A DNA stretch of 64,000 bases from Holophagales bacterium (GCA_009845425.1 VXZQ01000012.1:310001-374000), one strand, 5' to 3'. Positions 26,881 to 39,216 are shown, counted from the first letter of the stretch. Made by a program: numbers and translations. The notes: a model not told the origin generated them from the letters alone.

Positions 26881-28055
26881 TTGAAGATCTCCCTTTTCTA
26901 CCTGCCCTCGATCGGCTCCCGGGCCGACATCAAGCGGGGCATGGCCGGCCTGCGCGGCGATCTCTACGACCGGATGCTGGCCGAGATCTCGGAGCAGGCC
27001 CGGCTAGCCGACGACCTCGGCTACGACTCGATCAGCTTCACCGAGCACCACTTCCACATCGAGGGGTTCGAGCTCTCGAACAACCCGGTGCTGCTCGACC
27101 TGTTCATCGGCATGCAGACGAAGAACATCCGGGTCGGCCAGTTGGGCATCGTGCTGCCGGCGAGGAACCCGATCCGGGTCGCCGAGGACATCGCGATGCT
27201 CGACCGGATGACCGGCGGACGGGCGAATGCCGGTTTCGCCCGCGGCTACCAGCGGCGCTGGGTCGACGTGATGGCCCAGCAGACCCACGGCATCTCCGGC
27301 GCCCTGCCGCACAGGCACGACGAGATCGACGCGACCAACCGGGCCGCCTTCGAGGAGTGCTTCCGGATCGTCAAGAAGGCCTGGACCGAGCCGATGCTCG
27401 ACTACGACGGCCGGTTCTGGAAGGTCCCCGTGGGCGGTTCGAAGGGCGGTACGCCGTGGACGCTCGATGCGACCGAGCAGTGGGGCGCCGGCGTCGAGGA
27501 CGGCGTGCTGTGCCAGGTGGGCGTGGTACCGAAACCGGTTCAGGAGCCGCATCCGCCGATCTTCCAGCCCTTCGCGTCGTCCGAGGCGAGCATCCGCTGG
27601 TGCGCGCGGGAAGGCGTGACGGCGATCCTGCCGCCGCTGCACCCGAAGCGGGAGCGGGCGCTGTTCGAACTGTTCGCGGAGGAGTCCGGCCGGCCGCTCG
27701 GCGAGGGGATCGGCGTCCTGCGCGATGTCGTGATCGCCGACACGGACACCGAGGCTGAGCGCCTCTGGAAGGCGAGCGGCGCCTTCTGCGGCTCCGCCTG
27801 GTTCGAGCCCTTCGGCTTCAGCCGGGGGATGATCGACCCGGACACGGGGGAGGAGTTCGACGACATGATGGGGTCCGGGATGGCACTCGTCGGCACGGTC
27901 GACACGGTGACTCGCCAGCTCGAGACGCTCCGAGAGCGGTTGCCGGTGACCTGGCTCTACTTCTGGGCCTACAACGGCCTGCTGCCGCACGCGCGGCTGA
28001 TGTCGACGATCGAGCGCTTCAAGACCGAGGTGCTGCCCCGCGTGGGCGCGGATCG

Positions 28056-28059
<4 letters not shown>
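26881..28059 (+). CDS. Luciferase-like (LLM class) flavin-dependent oxidoreductase
   Basis: I chose TTG at 26881, giving 392 residues that begin LKISLFYLPSIGS, the usual start of this family; the frame is open upstream through the DUF1080 gene. TIM-barrel features include GYDSISFTEHHFHIEG near residue 50, VLPARNPIRVAEDIAMLDRM near 98 and GRANAGFARGY. The family uses FMN or F420 to oxidise or reduce varied substrates; neither cofactor nor substrate can be set from sequence. Its stop shares the four bases CTAG with the convergent clpA stop. Confidence 0.85.
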
Positions 28060-30458
<2,399 letters not shown>

Positions 30459-30488
30459 GGAAGCGATGGCGGTACCCCCTTCGCGGCC

Positions 30489-30881
30489 TCAGTTGACGTC
30501 GCCGCCGTCGTCTCCGTCATCGCCACCGTCGCCGTCGCCGTCCTTGCCGTCACCCGTGTCGGGCTCGATCGTGCAGAGCAGGGGGACTTCGGCCTGCTGG
30601 GCCAGGCTACCGACCTCGGCCACCTTGGTTTCGGCCACCGAGAACGGGTAGAGCCCGACGACGCCGACGCCGTTCTTGTGGACGTAGAGCATGAGCCGCG
30701 AGGCGTCCGATTCGGTCATGTGGAAGACGTGCTGCAGCACGACGACGACGAACTCGCGCGGCGTGAAGTCGTCGTTGTGGAGAAGCACCTTGTACAGCCG
30801 GGGGCGGGCCAGCTTGGTCCTGGTCTTCGTCTTCGTAAGGACGTTGCTGTCGCCCTGCTGGTCGTCTTCGAACTGCGACAT
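30489..30881 (-). CDS. clpS: ClpS adaptor with acidic Asp/Gly tail
   Basis: The 130-residue adaptor has the N-degron-binding region LLHNDDFTPREFVVVVLQHV near 35-54, then MTESDASRLMLYVHKNG and GLYPFSVAETK, matching ClpS. It hands proteins with hydrophobic N-terminal residues to ClpA. After the fold ends near residue 107 there is an added low-complexity tail (about 108-130) of Asp and Gly, not usual in ClpS. A perfect TATAAT lies 9 nt before the ATG, so clpS-clpA may have its own leaderless promoter inside the larger directon. Confidence 0.94.
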   Translation of the reverse strand: MSQFEDDQQGDSNVLTKTKTRTKLARPRLYKVLLHNDDFTPREFVVVVLQHVFHMTESDASRLMLYVHKNGVGVVGLYPFSVAETKVAEVGSLAQQAEVPLLCTIEPDTGDGKDGDGDGGDDGDDGGDVN

Positions 30882-30890
30882 GATCCCTCG

Positions 30891-30896
30891 ATTATA
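30891..30896 (-). promoter_or_regulatory. Leaderless-type -10 element (TATAAT) for clpS-clpA
   Basis: A consensus TATAAT on the minus strand, rare at this GC content, ends 9 nt before the clpS ATG. No TTGACA-like -35 is visible at the usual spacing. Confidence 0.6.
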
Positions 30897-30914
30897 GGTC
30901 CGGGGTTGGCGGCT

Positions 30915-32111
30915 CTAGCCGAGTTGGGCCCGGTTGCCGCGCCACGCCTCGATTCCCTCGAGATGTCGCTTCGCGTCGCGCTGCAGCGCCGCGCCGAGCA
31001 GTGAGTTCAGCTTGTCGTCCATGAACAGGTGCGAGCTGAAGACGGGCGCGGGCTCGAAGCCGCGGCTGATCTTGTGCTCTCCGCCGGCGCCGCCCTCGAA
31101 CACCTGGACGCCCCGCTCGATGCACTCGTCGATCGAGTGGTAGAGGCAGACGTTGAAGTGGAGAAAGCGGTGCTGCTCGTGGCAGCCCCAGTAGCGGCCG
31201 TAGAGGTGGGTGTCGGAGCGCAGGTTGATCGCGCCGGCGACGACCCGGTCTTCGCGCTCGGCGATCACCAGTTCGACCTCGTTGCCGAGGTGCGTGAACA
31301 GGTCGGAGAACATCTCGCGGTTCAGGTAGCGGCCGCCCCACATGTAACGATCGCAGGTAGTGCAGTAGAGGCGGAACGCGGTCTCGGCCCAATGCTCGGG
31401 ATCGCCGGCGATCTCCTGGCCGCGGACGGTGCGGATGGCGATGCCCTGGCTTGCCGGTTCGCGGCGCTCGCGGCGGCACTGGGTGCGGCGCTTGGAGCGA
31501 AGTCTCAGCAGCCAGTCGTCCGGCGTCCGGTAGTCGTAGTTGTGCCAGTGGTACTGGACCATGACGCGCTGGGAGAGGCCGGCGTCGGCAAGGGCCGGGG
31601 CCTCCCCGTCGCTGTGGTAGAGGACGTGGACGGAGGCCAGGCCGACCTCCCGGGCGGTGTGGGCAGCAAGCTGTACAAGGAGTCTGGCGGCGACCGACGG
31701 GTCGAGGTCGGCGGCGGCAAGGATGCGGCGTCCGGTGACCGGGGAGAAGGGCACGCCAACCACCAGCTTCGGGTAGAAACGGCCGCCGACCGCCTGCACC
31801 GCGTCGCCGAATGCCCAGTCCCGCGAGAAGTCGCCCATGCCATCGTTCTTGATGTAGGCGGGGGCGGCCGCGATCAGGTCGTCGTCCGCGCCCCAGGCGG
31901 TGAGGTGGAAGGGGAGCCAGCCGCGTTCAGGCGCGACGCAGCCGGTCCGCTCGAGAGCTTCGAGGAACGTCCAGGACAGGAACGGGCGGTCCCCGGGCCG
32001 CAGCAGGCCGTCCCAGGCCTCTTGCGGAACGTCCGCCAGCGACTGGACGATCCTGAGTTCAATCTGCCGCTGCTCGGTGCGGTCTCCTGCCTGGGCCGCA
32101 GCATCGTCCAT
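30915..32111 (-). CDS. DUF482 (COG3146) GNAT/FemX-like protein
   Basis: I chose the ATG at 32111 (398 residues), because the upstream extension lacks similarity and runs into the gamma-glutamyltransferase gene. Family features are FLSWTFLEALERTGCVAP near residue 43, DFSRDWAFGDAVQAVGGRFY near 95, and RYWGCHEQHRFLHFNVCLYH near 315. COG3146 proteins have a double GNAT-like fold similar to Fem aminoacyltransferases and are annotated as putative acyltransferases or peptidoglycan proteins without proof. It lies 33 bp before clpS, where many bacteria carry the aminoacyl transferase aat. Confidence 0.82.
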   Translation of the reverse strand: MDDAAAQAGDRTEQRQIELRIVQSLADVPQEAWDGLLRPGDRPFLSWTFLEALERTGCVAPERGWLPFHLTAWGADDDLIAAAPAYIKNDGMGDFSRDWAFGDAVQAVGGRFYPKLVVGVPFSPVTGRRILAAADLDPSVAARLLVQLAAHTAREVGLASVHVLYHSDGEAPALADAGLSQRVMVQYHWHNYDYRTPDDWLLRLRSKRRTQCRRERREPASQGIAIRTVRGQEIAGDPEHWAETAFRLYCTTCDRYMWGGRYLNREMFSDLFTHLGNEVELVIAEREDRVVAGAINLRSDTHLYGRYWGCHEQHRFLHFNVCLYHSIDECIERGVQVFEGGAGGEHKISRGFEPAPVFSSHLFMDDKLNSLLGAALQRDAKRHLEGIEAWRGNRAQLG

Positions 32112-32149
32112 CCGGCGAGTCTTGCATGGCGGTCGCGACGCTCGGACCG

Positions 32150-33790
32150 TCAGTAGCCGAGCGCCGCTCCGTCCTTGCGCGGGTCCGAGGCGCCGTAGAG
32201 CGTTCCATGCCGGTCGACCTTGATTGCCTGGGCGCCGCCGAACTCGGCGCCGCCCGCGCTGCGGACCCGGTGGCCGAGCGCCGCGAGTCCCTCCACGGTT
32301 TCGGGCTCCATGCCTAGTTCGCACAGGAGGTCGAGGCCGGCCGTGTGGCGCCACCGGGGCCGGTCGATGGCCGCCTGGAGGGAAAGCCCGTGGTCGTAGT
32401 GGTTGGTCAGGAGCTGCACGTGTCCCTGGGGCTGGAACGGGCCGCCCATCACGCCGTAGCAGAGCTCGAGCCGACCCCGGTCCAGGACCATGCCGGGAAT
32501 GATCGTGTGGAAGGGACGCTTGCCGGGCCGGTACTCGTTGGGATGGCCGGCCGCCAGGCTGAAGCCGGCGCCCCGGCAGTGGAGCATGATGCCGGTGTCG
32601 CCGCCGGCGATCGCCGCGCCGAAGGGTGCGAACAGGGAGTTGATGAAGGAGGCGGCGTTGCCGTCGCCGTCGACGACGGTCAGGTAGACCGTGTCCGAGC
32701 CCACCGCGCGGGCGCCGGTTGGGATACTGCCGGGCGCGGCCCCGTCCGCCGCGCGACCGGGGTCGATCAGGCGGCTGCGCTCGCGGGCGTAGGCCTTATC
32801 GAGCAGCTCGGCCAGCGGGACGCCTCCGGAGCCCCGAAGTGGCTCGTTCTCCGGATCGCCGACGTGGGCGTGGAGGTCGGCGTAGGCCAGCTTCTTCGCC
32901 TCGACCAGCAGGTGAGTGTGCCGGGGGCCGGCCAGGTCCATGGAGCCGAGGTCGAAGTTCTCCAGTAGGTTCAGCATCAGCAGAACGCCAAGTCCCTGGC
33001 CGTTGGGCGGCAACTGGAAGACCTCGCGGCCGCGGTACAGCGTGCCGATCGGATCGACCCAGGTCGAGCGATGCCGCCGGAAGTCCTCGAGCTGAAGGAA
33101 ACCGCCGGTGTCGCGCGCGTAGCGGACGATCTCCTCAGCGATCGGCCCCTCGTAGAAGGCGTCGCGGCCGTCTTGCGCGATCTGCCGCAGCGATCTTGCG
33201 AGGGCGTGAGACTGGAACACCGCGCCGAGAGCGGGCGCTTCGCCGTCGAGGAGGTAGTGCTCCGTCGCCGCGGGATCGCGGCGCAGTCGCTCCGTGCACG
33301 CCGTCCACATCGACTGGACGCGCTCGCTGACCGGGAAGCCCGCTTCGGCGGTTTCGATCGCGGGACCGAGCAGATCGGCGAAGCGAAGGCGTCCGAAGCG
33401 CTGGTGGGCCGTCTGCCAGAGATCGACCGCGCCGGGGACGGTCACGGCTGGCCAGGAGTCCGGATCGATCGCCGGGCCGGCGATGTGGGTTCGCTCCAGG
33501 GCCAGGGATGAGCGGCCGCTGCCGTTGAGCCCCAGGAGCTCGCCGCGCCCGCCGTCGGGATCGGCGAGGTGGTAGAGCAGGAAGGCGTCGCCGCCGATGC
33601 CGGTCATCATCGGCTCGACCACCGCCAGCATCGCGGCGGCCGCGACCGCGCCGTCGATCGCCGAACCACCGGTCCGAAGCATGTCGAGCCCGGCCAGGGT
33701 GGCGGCGGGGTGGGATGTGGCGACCATGCCCCGGCGCGCCATCACGACGCTGCGTCCGGCGCGATGGGGACTGGCCAGCCGGGGAGACAC
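32150..33790 (-). CDS. Gamma-glutamyltransferase family protein
   Basis: I chose GTG at 33790, four bases after the upstream stop, giving 546 residues; no signal peptide is visible. The N terminus has MVATSHPAATLAGLDMLRTG and MMTGIGGDAFLLYH. The autocatalytic cleavage and nucleophile Thr is probably Thr367 in GSDTVYLTVVDGDGNAASF, aligning with the TTHYSVVD segment of E. coli Ggt. The late GGPFQPQGHVQLLTN region also fits. The family cleaves or transfers gamma-glutamyl groups, for example from glutathione, but some members act on other substrates such as acylated cephalosporins. It lies in the directon with clpS-clpA. Confidence 0.87.
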   Translation of the reverse strand: MSPRLASPHRAGRSVVMARRGMVATSHPAATLAGLDMLRTGGSAIDGAVAAAAMLAVVEPMMTGIGGDAFLLYHLADPDGGRGELLGLNGSGRSSLALERTHIAGPAIDPDSWPAVTVPGAVDLWQTAHQRFGRLRFADLLGPAIETAEAGFPVSERVQSMWTACTERLRRDPAATEHYLLDGEAPALGAVFQSHALARSLRQIAQDGRDAFYEGPIAEEIVRYARDTGGFLQLEDFRRHRSTWVDPIGTLYRGREVFQLPPNGQGLGVLLMLNLLENFDLGSMDLAGPRHTHLLVEAKKLAYADLHAHVGDPENEPLRGSGGVPLAELLDKAYARERSRLIDPGRAADGAAPGSIPTGARAVGSDTVYLTVVDGDGNAASFINSLFAPFGAAIAGGDTGIMLHCRGAGFSLAAGHPNEYRPGKRPFHTIIPGMVLDRGRLELCYGVMGGPFQPQGHVQLLTNHYDHGLSLQAAIDRPRWRHTAGLDLLCELGMEPETVEGLAALGHRVRSAGGAEFGGAQAIKVDRHGTLYGASDPRKDGAALGY

Positions 33791-33794
33791 GGCG

Positions 33795-36008
33795 CTAACG
33801 GAAGACGTCAAAGGTGCGGTTGAACTTGACGGCCAGGCTCCGGTCCGGCGTATCCAGGCCGAGCACACCGAACTCCGAGATCTCGTTGTAGACGACGAAG
33901 AGCCCCCGGTTCGCCTCGTTCAGCCAACTGAAGCGGACGTTCGTGTTCACGCTGTGGGTCAGGTCGTTGTACTGGATCAGCGCCTGGAGGAGCAGACTGG
34001 TGCTGAAGGCGTACGTGACGCGCAGGCTGCCGAGGTGGGTCTTGAAAGCGCCCATCGGGAGGTCGATGTCGTTGTAGGACCAGCTCAGCTCGGATGTCAG
34101 GTAGTCGCCGAGGCGGATGCTCAGCCAGGGATCCAGTACGAGCTGGTCGCCGCCGAAGAAGCCCCCGCCCTGGACTCTGACAAACAGGCTCACGGCACGT
34201 CCCCGGTTCGTGTTGCCGAACAGGAAGAAGCCGTGGTCGTCGTACTCCCCGGCGGGTACGTGCACGATGCCGGCGAGCGTGAAGGGTTCGAGCAGCCCCT
34301 CGTAGCGGCCGCCGGCGGAGAGGCTGATCTGCGCGCCGTTCCGGAACTCGACTTCACCGCCGACCGAGTAGCGCTGCGTTTCCTGGTAGCCGTCGAAGTT
34401 CCAGAAGCCGTCGTAGAAGGCACGCGGACCGAACTCCTTGACGCGGCCTTCGCCGGCCGGGCGGAAGCGGCGCCGGACGTAGCCGTTGAACTGGCGATAG
34501 CCGGAGCGGCTGAGGAAACCGACCTCGGGGTTGAAGTCCTCGCCGATCTCGGCATAGCCGAGACGCCAGCGCCAGAACGGGGAACTGTAACCGCCGTCGA
34601 GGCCGAAACCGTGGTCCCGGCCAGTCAGGCCGGGGGTTTCCGTCCGGGCCGCCCAGCCCGACACGTCCGTGAACTGCCCGATTCCTATCTGGCCGTCGAC
34701 GGCCCAGGTCCGGTTGTAGTCGCCGTCCGGCGCCAGCGAGCCGGTTCCCTCGCGGTTGACGACCAGCACGCCGGCCCGGCTTCGGTTGCGGTACTCGCGG
34801 CCGAGCCGCGCGACGGTGAAGTTGTTGCCGTGGAGGTCCCCCAGGTCGTCGGTCTGCATGTTCAGGAAGCCGACGTTGAATCCGCCGGCCCTACCGGACA
34901 GGCGGGCGCCGCCGAGGATGGGCACGGGCATGCCGCCGCTCAGGCCGATCCGGCGGCTGAAGAAGAGTTCGGTGCCGCCCCGGAACGAGGACCGGCCGCC
35001 GACGCGGAACAGACCGGAGTTCTCCAGGAAGAAGGGTCGCTTCTCGGGGAAGAACAGGCTGAAACGGTCCAGGTTGATCTGCTGATCGTCGGCCTCCACC
35101 TGGGCGAAGTCGGTGTTGACCGTCACGTCGAGCGTGAGGCTCGGGGTGACGCTGTACTTGAGGTCCATGCCGACTTCGCTGTCGTCGACGCTGCCGTCCA
35201 CGTTCTCGCGTCCCGTGCTCAGGACGTAGGGAGTCAACTGCAGGTTGCGCTGGCGCGGCGGTTCCACGCCGACCAGGTGCCCGGCTTCCGACACCCGAAA
35301 CACGTCGTGCTGGCGGCCGAGGTGGGCCCAGAACGCGGTCTCGTTCTTGCGTCGAATGTTGCGCTCGAAGTTCAGGCCCCAGACCGCGCGGTCCGATCCG
35401 TACCGGAGACTGCGGAAGGGAATCGCCATCTCCGCGCTCCAGCCGAAGTCGCCGCTCGACGTCCGCACCGTCCAGGAAGTGTCCCAGTCCAGATTGGCGC
35501 CGCCGGAACTGCCGCTGCGGGAGGAACCGCCGCCACGTCCCTGGTTCGTGAACTGGCCGTCGTACTGGATGCCCGCGATGTTCGTCCCGAAGACGAAACC
35601 GTTCTGCCGGTCGCCGTACGTGTCGAGAACGACCCGGAAGCTGTCCTCGTTCTGGAGCATGGCGTCGCGGCGGCTGTCTGAGATCGCCAGGGAGGAAGCG
35701 TCACGGTCGAAACAGATGACGGCGATGTAGAGGTTGGCGCTGTCGAACGCCACCCGCACCTCGGTGCGTTCGCTCGCCGGTTGACCTTCGAACGGCTCTA
35801 CCTGTTGGAAGCCGGTGCCGTAGTCGAGGTCGAGCCAGAGCTCTTCGCCGAGCACGTCGCCGTCGATCATGGGGGCCTCAGCGAGACGCTGGGCGCGCAG
35901 CCGGGGGCGATCGCTTCGCATCTCGACCTGCGCTGCCGCGACGCCGTCGCCGGCCGCAAGGAGGGCGATCAGCGCGATAGCGCCGCGCTGGAGGTGTTGT
36001 CGCGGCAT
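33795..36008 (-). CDS. DUF5916 outer-membrane protein with CBM9-like N-terminal domain
   Basis: The 737-residue protein has a signal peptide ending near VAAAQVE (about 27). A CBM9-like sandwich follows, with PMIDGDVLGEELWLDLD near 46 and LYIAVICFDRD. The DUF5916 region (from about residue 200) has WGLNFERNIRRKNETAFWAH and the typical FSLFFPEKRPFFLENSGLF. The C-terminal half alternates aromatic and polar residues and ends in FDVFR, consistent with a beta barrel closing with a C-terminal aromatic residue. The function of the family is unknown. Spacing to the genes on both sides is under 30 bp. Confidence 0.87.
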   Translation of the reverse strand: MPRQHLQRGAIALIALLAAGDGVAAAQVEMRSDRPRLRAQRLAEAPMIDGDVLGEELWLDLDYGTGFQQVEPFEGQPASERTEVRVAFDSANLYIAVICFDRDASSLAISDSRRDAMLQNEDSFRVVLDTYGDRQNGFVFGTNIAGIQYDGQFTNQGRGGGSSRSGSSGGANLDWDTSWTVRTSSGDFGWSAEMAIPFRSLRYGSDRAVWGLNFERNIRRKNETAFWAHLGRQHDVFRVSEAGHLVGVEPPRQRNLQLTPYVLSTGRENVDGSVDDSEVGMDLKYSVTPSLTLDVTVNTDFAQVEADDQQINLDRFSLFFPEKRPFFLENSGLFRVGGRSSFRGGTELFFSRRIGLSGGMPVPILGGARLSGRAGGFNVGFLNMQTDDLGDLHGNNFTVARLGREYRNRSRAGVLVVNREGTGSLAPDGDYNRTWAVDGQIGIGQFTDVSGWAARTETPGLTGRDHGFGLDGGYSSPFWRWRLGYAEIGEDFNPEVGFLSRSGYRQFNGYVRRRFRPAGEGRVKEFGPRAFYDGFWNFDGYQETQRYSVGGEVEFRNGAQISLSAGGRYEGLLEPFTLAGIVHVPAGEYDDHGFFLFGNTNRGRAVSLFVRVQGGGFFGGDQLVLDPWLSIRLGDYLTSELSWSYNDIDLPMGAFKTHLGSLRVTYAFSTSLLLQALIQYNDLTHSVNTNVRFSWLNEANRGLFVVYNEISEFGVLGLDTPDRSLAVKFNRTFDVFR

Positions 36009-36034
36009 CGAACGATTGCGGTGCGGGTTTTCTT

Positions 36035-39000
36035 CTATCGGCCGGCTGGCGGCTGGACGGCGGGAATCGCCAGCTCCCGGGCTCGCCGGTTCAGTTCTGC
36101 AAGCTGTGGTCCGGTCAACTCGGATACGGCCTCGAGGATCGGCAGGAGTTCGGCCTCGAGGTCCTCAAGGCGACGCCGCGCGCCGGCCGTCGGCCGGGCG
36201 GTGTTGCCGAAGACGTGAGTGTAGAGGTACGCGTACTGGTTGTCGATCCGGGGCTGGAAGTTCAGCGCGTCCTGGGAGACGCGGCTCCGCGACTGGATCA
36301 GGCGCTCGTCGAGTTCCCCGGCTCGCTCCAGGATCGCCTCGACGGCAGGTCTCAGCTCCGAGGCGCCGGCCTCGTCGAGGCGTTCCTCGAGGGCTCCGGC
36401 CTGTTCCCGGACGCTGCGCAGGCCGGCGATCGCGTCGTGGGTCGCCGTCAACCGCGCCGACAACTGGTCCAGCATCGCGTACTGCTCCTCCAGATCGGCT
36501 TGGGAGATGTCTTCGAGCCGCGGGTCGGCGAGCACCTCGAAGGATCGGCTGTCTACCCAGTCGCCCGTCTCGGGCTCGGCGCCGCCTACCGTCAGCATTG
36601 CCTGGTAGGTCCCCGGCGGCAGGTAGGGGCCGCCGGTGTACGACAGCGACATGATGGCGCCCTCGACCAGGTGGGGCGCCTGGCCGCGCAGGTTCCAGAC
36701 GACCCGGTTGAGCCCGGCCTTCGCCTCGAAGGACTCGATCCGTGGACGCTCGTCCTTGCCGCCCTCGATCTCTTCGCCTTCCGGTACTGACACGAAGCGC
36801 CGCAGAACCCTGTCGCTGCCGTCACGGGAGATCACCAGTTCGACCCGACTCGCCGGCTCTTCCGGGAGGTCGAACCAGATCGAGGCGCCGTTGACGAAGC
36901 CGCCGCCTCCGCCGGGCCGGTCGATGCGAACCACCGGTTCGGGAGAGAAGAGCCGGGGCACATCGCGCTTGGTGCCCGCGGCGACTTCCCCGGCGAGCTC
37001 GCGTACGGCGCCGAGATCGTCGAGCACCCAGAAGCTCCGGCCCTGGGTCGCGAGCACCAGGTCCGGGTTGCCGGCGTTGTGGTGAATCAGCAGGTCGGTG
37101 ATCGGCGTTCGCGGCAGGTTCAACTGGAACGACTGCCAGGAGTCGCCCCCGTCGAAGGAGGCGTAGAGGCCGAACTCGGTGCCGGCGAAAAGCAGGCCGG
37201 CGGCTCCCGGGTCCTCGCGGACGACGCGCACGAAATGGTCGGCCGGCAGACCATCGGTCACGGTGGTCCAGCTTCTGCCGCCGTCGTCCGTGCGGAAGAT
37301 GTACGGCGTGTAGTCGTTCATCCGGTAGCGATACACGCCGACGTAGACGCGCCCCGGATCGTGTTGCGAAACGTCGATCGAGTTGACCGTGCCGTCGGCC
37401 GGCATTCCCGCCGGCGTGACGTCGACCCAGGTGGCGCCGTCGTCCCGGCTGACGTGGATGCGGCCGTCGTCGCTGCCCGCCCAGATCTCGCCCGCCGTCT
37501 GCGGCGATTCGGCGAGCGCGAAGACCGTGTTGTAGACCTCGACGCCGGTGTGGTCGTGCTGGACGGGGCCGCCGGGCACGCCCTGCTTCTCGTCGTCGTC
37601 GGTCGTCAGGTCGGGCGAGATCGTTTCCCACGTCCAGCCGCCGTCGCGGGTGCGATGGACGTAGTTCGAGGTGTGGTAGACGACGTCCGGATCGTGCCGG
37701 GAGATCAGGATCGGCGCGTTCCACTGGAAGCGGTAGCGAAGGTCGCGCGGCGCCGTACCGTCCTGCATCTGGGGGTAGAGGATCATGTTGCGGGCGGTGC
37801 CGCTCCGGTGGTCGTAACGGTCGATCCGGCCCAGGTAGTTGCCCGAGTAGACGAGGTGAGGCTGCTCGGGGTGGACGGCGATGTGCCCGCTCTCGGCGCC
37901 GGCCACCGAATGCCAGTGCTGGGTCGGCGTCAGCTCAGGCATCGGCCGGGACGGCACCGAAATCGTGCTGTTGTCCTGCTGGGCGCCGTAGATCCGGTAG
38001 GGGAACTGGTTGTCGACGGTGACCCGGTAGAACTCGGCCGTCGGCTGATTGTTCTGGGTGGACCAGGACTGGCCCCCGTCCACGCTGACGTTGGCGCCGC
38101 CGTCGTTCCCCTGCACCATGATGTGGGGTTGCTCCGGGTTGATCCAGAGGTCGTGGTTGTCGGCGTGCGGTGTGCCCACCCGTTCCCAGGTGGCCCCGGC
38201 GTCGACGGAACGGAAGAAGCGGACGTTCGAGCCCCAGACCGTGTTCGGATCGGCCGCGTCGGCGTCGATGTGGCTGTAGTACCAGCCGCGGGTGAGCAGT
38301 TCCGGCTCGTCGCTCACCTTCTTCCAGGTGTCGCCGTGGTCCTCGGAGCGAAAGATGCCGCCGCGGCCCTCCGCCGCGGTGATGATCGTCCACAGACGCC
38401 CGCGCCGCGCCGGCGACGCGGAGACGCCGATCCGGCCGAGGATACCGGTGGGCAGGCCGCCCTCGAGCTGCTCCCAGGTGTCGCCGCCGTCCGTCGAGCG
38501 GAACAGGCCGCCCTCGTCGCTGCCGTCGATCAGGGTCCAGGGCTTGCGCTCGACCCGCCAGGCCGCAGCGTAGAGGACGCGGGGGTTGAAGGGGTCGAGC
38601 TCCAGGTCGGCGATCCCGGCGTCGTCCGAGATGTAGAGCACCTGCTCCCAGGTTGCCCCGCCATCAGTTGAGCGGTAGACGCCGCGTTCCGGGTTGCTGC
38701 CGAAGATCTGGCCGAGCACGCCGACCCAGAGCACGTTCGGGTCGTTCGGATGCACCTCGACCTTGCTGATGGCGCCGGCCCGCGGCAAGCCGATGTGCTG
38801 CCAGCTCTCGCCAGCGTCGATGGAGCGGTACACGCCGTCGCCGATGGACACGTTGCCGCGGGGCTGGGCCGATCCCATACCGACGTAGATCACGTTCGGA
38901 TCGCTCGGCGCCACGGTCACCGCGCCGACGGAGCCGGCCTTGAAGTAGTCATCCGTCAGGTTCTCCCAGGAGAGTCCCGCGTTCGTCGTGCGCCAGACGC

Positions 39001-39202
39001 CGCCGCCGGTCGAGCCCATGTAGAACGTGTAGGGGTGCGACGTGTGACCAGCGACCGCGGTCACCCGGCCGCCGCGGCTGGGGCCGACGAGCCGGAACTC
39101 GATTCCCTCGAAGGGATCGGAGTCCTCCTGGCTCCAGGTCGGACCGGCTGTGGCGGCGGCTACCGCGAGCGCAAGGATGGCTGAGGGGCGGGGGAGCAAC
39201 AT
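36035..39202 (-). CDS. Exported BNR/VPS10-like multi-repeat protein
   Basis: This protein has 1055 residues with a signal peptide ending near TWSQED. The body is a large beta propeller built from BNR/Asp-box repeats of the type STDGGATWEQ, seen many times between about residues 50 and 720 (GGVWRTTNAGLSWE, GVYRSIDAGESWQ, GLFRSTDGGDTWEQ and others). A C-terminal segment (about 790-1055) holds an Ig-like strand region then helices. The family is annotated as sortilin-like or glycosyl-hydrolase-like; I see no catalytic site. A TAGACT element lies 8 nt before the ATG. It heads the directon to clpA. Confidence 0.86.
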   Translation of the reverse strand: MLLPRPSAILALAVAAATAGPTWSQEDSDPFEGIEFRLVGPSRGGRVTAVAGHTSHPYTFYMGSTGGGVWRTTNAGLSWENLTDDYFKAGSVGAVTVAPSDPNVIYVGMGSAQPRGNVSIGDGVYRSIDAGESWQHIGLPRAGAISKVEVHPNDPNVLWVGVLGQIFGSNPERGVYRSTDGGATWEQVLYISDDAGIADLELDPFNPRVLYAAAWRVERKPWTLIDGSDEGGLFRSTDGGDTWEQLEGGLPTGILGRIGVSASPARRGRLWTIITAAEGRGGIFRSEDHGDTWKKVSDEPELLTRGWYYSHIDADAADPNTVWGSNVRFFRSVDAGATWERVGTPHADNHDLWINPEQPHIMVQGNDGGANVSVDGGQSWSTQNNQPTAEFYRVTVDNQFPYRIYGAQQDNSTISVPSRPMPELTPTQHWHSVAGAESGHIAVHPEQPHLVYSGNYLGRIDRYDHRSGTARNMILYPQMQDGTAPRDLRYRFQWNAPILISRHDPDVVYHTSNYVHRTRDGGWTWETISPDLTTDDDEKQGVPGGPVQHDHTGVEVYNTVFALAESPQTAGEIWAGSDDGRIHVSRDDGATWVDVTPAGMPADGTVNSIDVSQHDPGRVYVGVYRYRMNDYTPYIFRTDDGGRSWTTVTDGLPADHFVRVVREDPGAAGLLFAGTEFGLYASFDGGDSWQSFQLNLPRTPITDLLIHHNAGNPDLVLATQGRSFWVLDDLGAVRELAGEVAAGTKRDVPRLFSPEPVVRIDRPGGGGGFVNGASIWFDLPEEPASRVELVISRDGSDRVLRRFVSVPEGEEIEGGKDERPRIESFEAKAGLNRVVWNLRGQAPHLVEGAIMSLSYTGGPYLPPGTYQAMLTVGGAEPETGDWVDSRSFEVLADPRLEDISQADLEEQYAMLDQLSARLTATHDAIAGLRSVREQAGALEERLDEAGASELRPAVEAILERAGELDERLIQSRSRVSQDALNFQPRIDNQYAYLYTHVFGNTARPTAGARRRLEDLEAELLPILEAVSELTGPQLAELNRRARELAIPAVQPPAGR

Positions 39203-39210
39203 GGCTGCCG

Positions 39211-39216
39211 AGTCTA
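39211..39216 (-). promoter_or_regulatory. Leaderless-type -10 element (TAGACT) for the BNR protein gene
   Basis: The minus-strand TAGACT ends 8 nt before the ATG, identical in sequence and spacing to that before the DUF368 gene. Confidence 0.5.

Noticed and set aside
30489..30560. Repetitive Asp/Gly coding stretch as a sequencing or assembly error
   Set aside because: The frame remains intact to a proper stop and codons vary, so it looks like a real low-complexity tail.
36215..38671. Long plus-strand open frames under the BNR-repeat gene
   Set aside because: The repetitive pattern mirrors the BNR repeats of the real gene; no independent start signal or motif.
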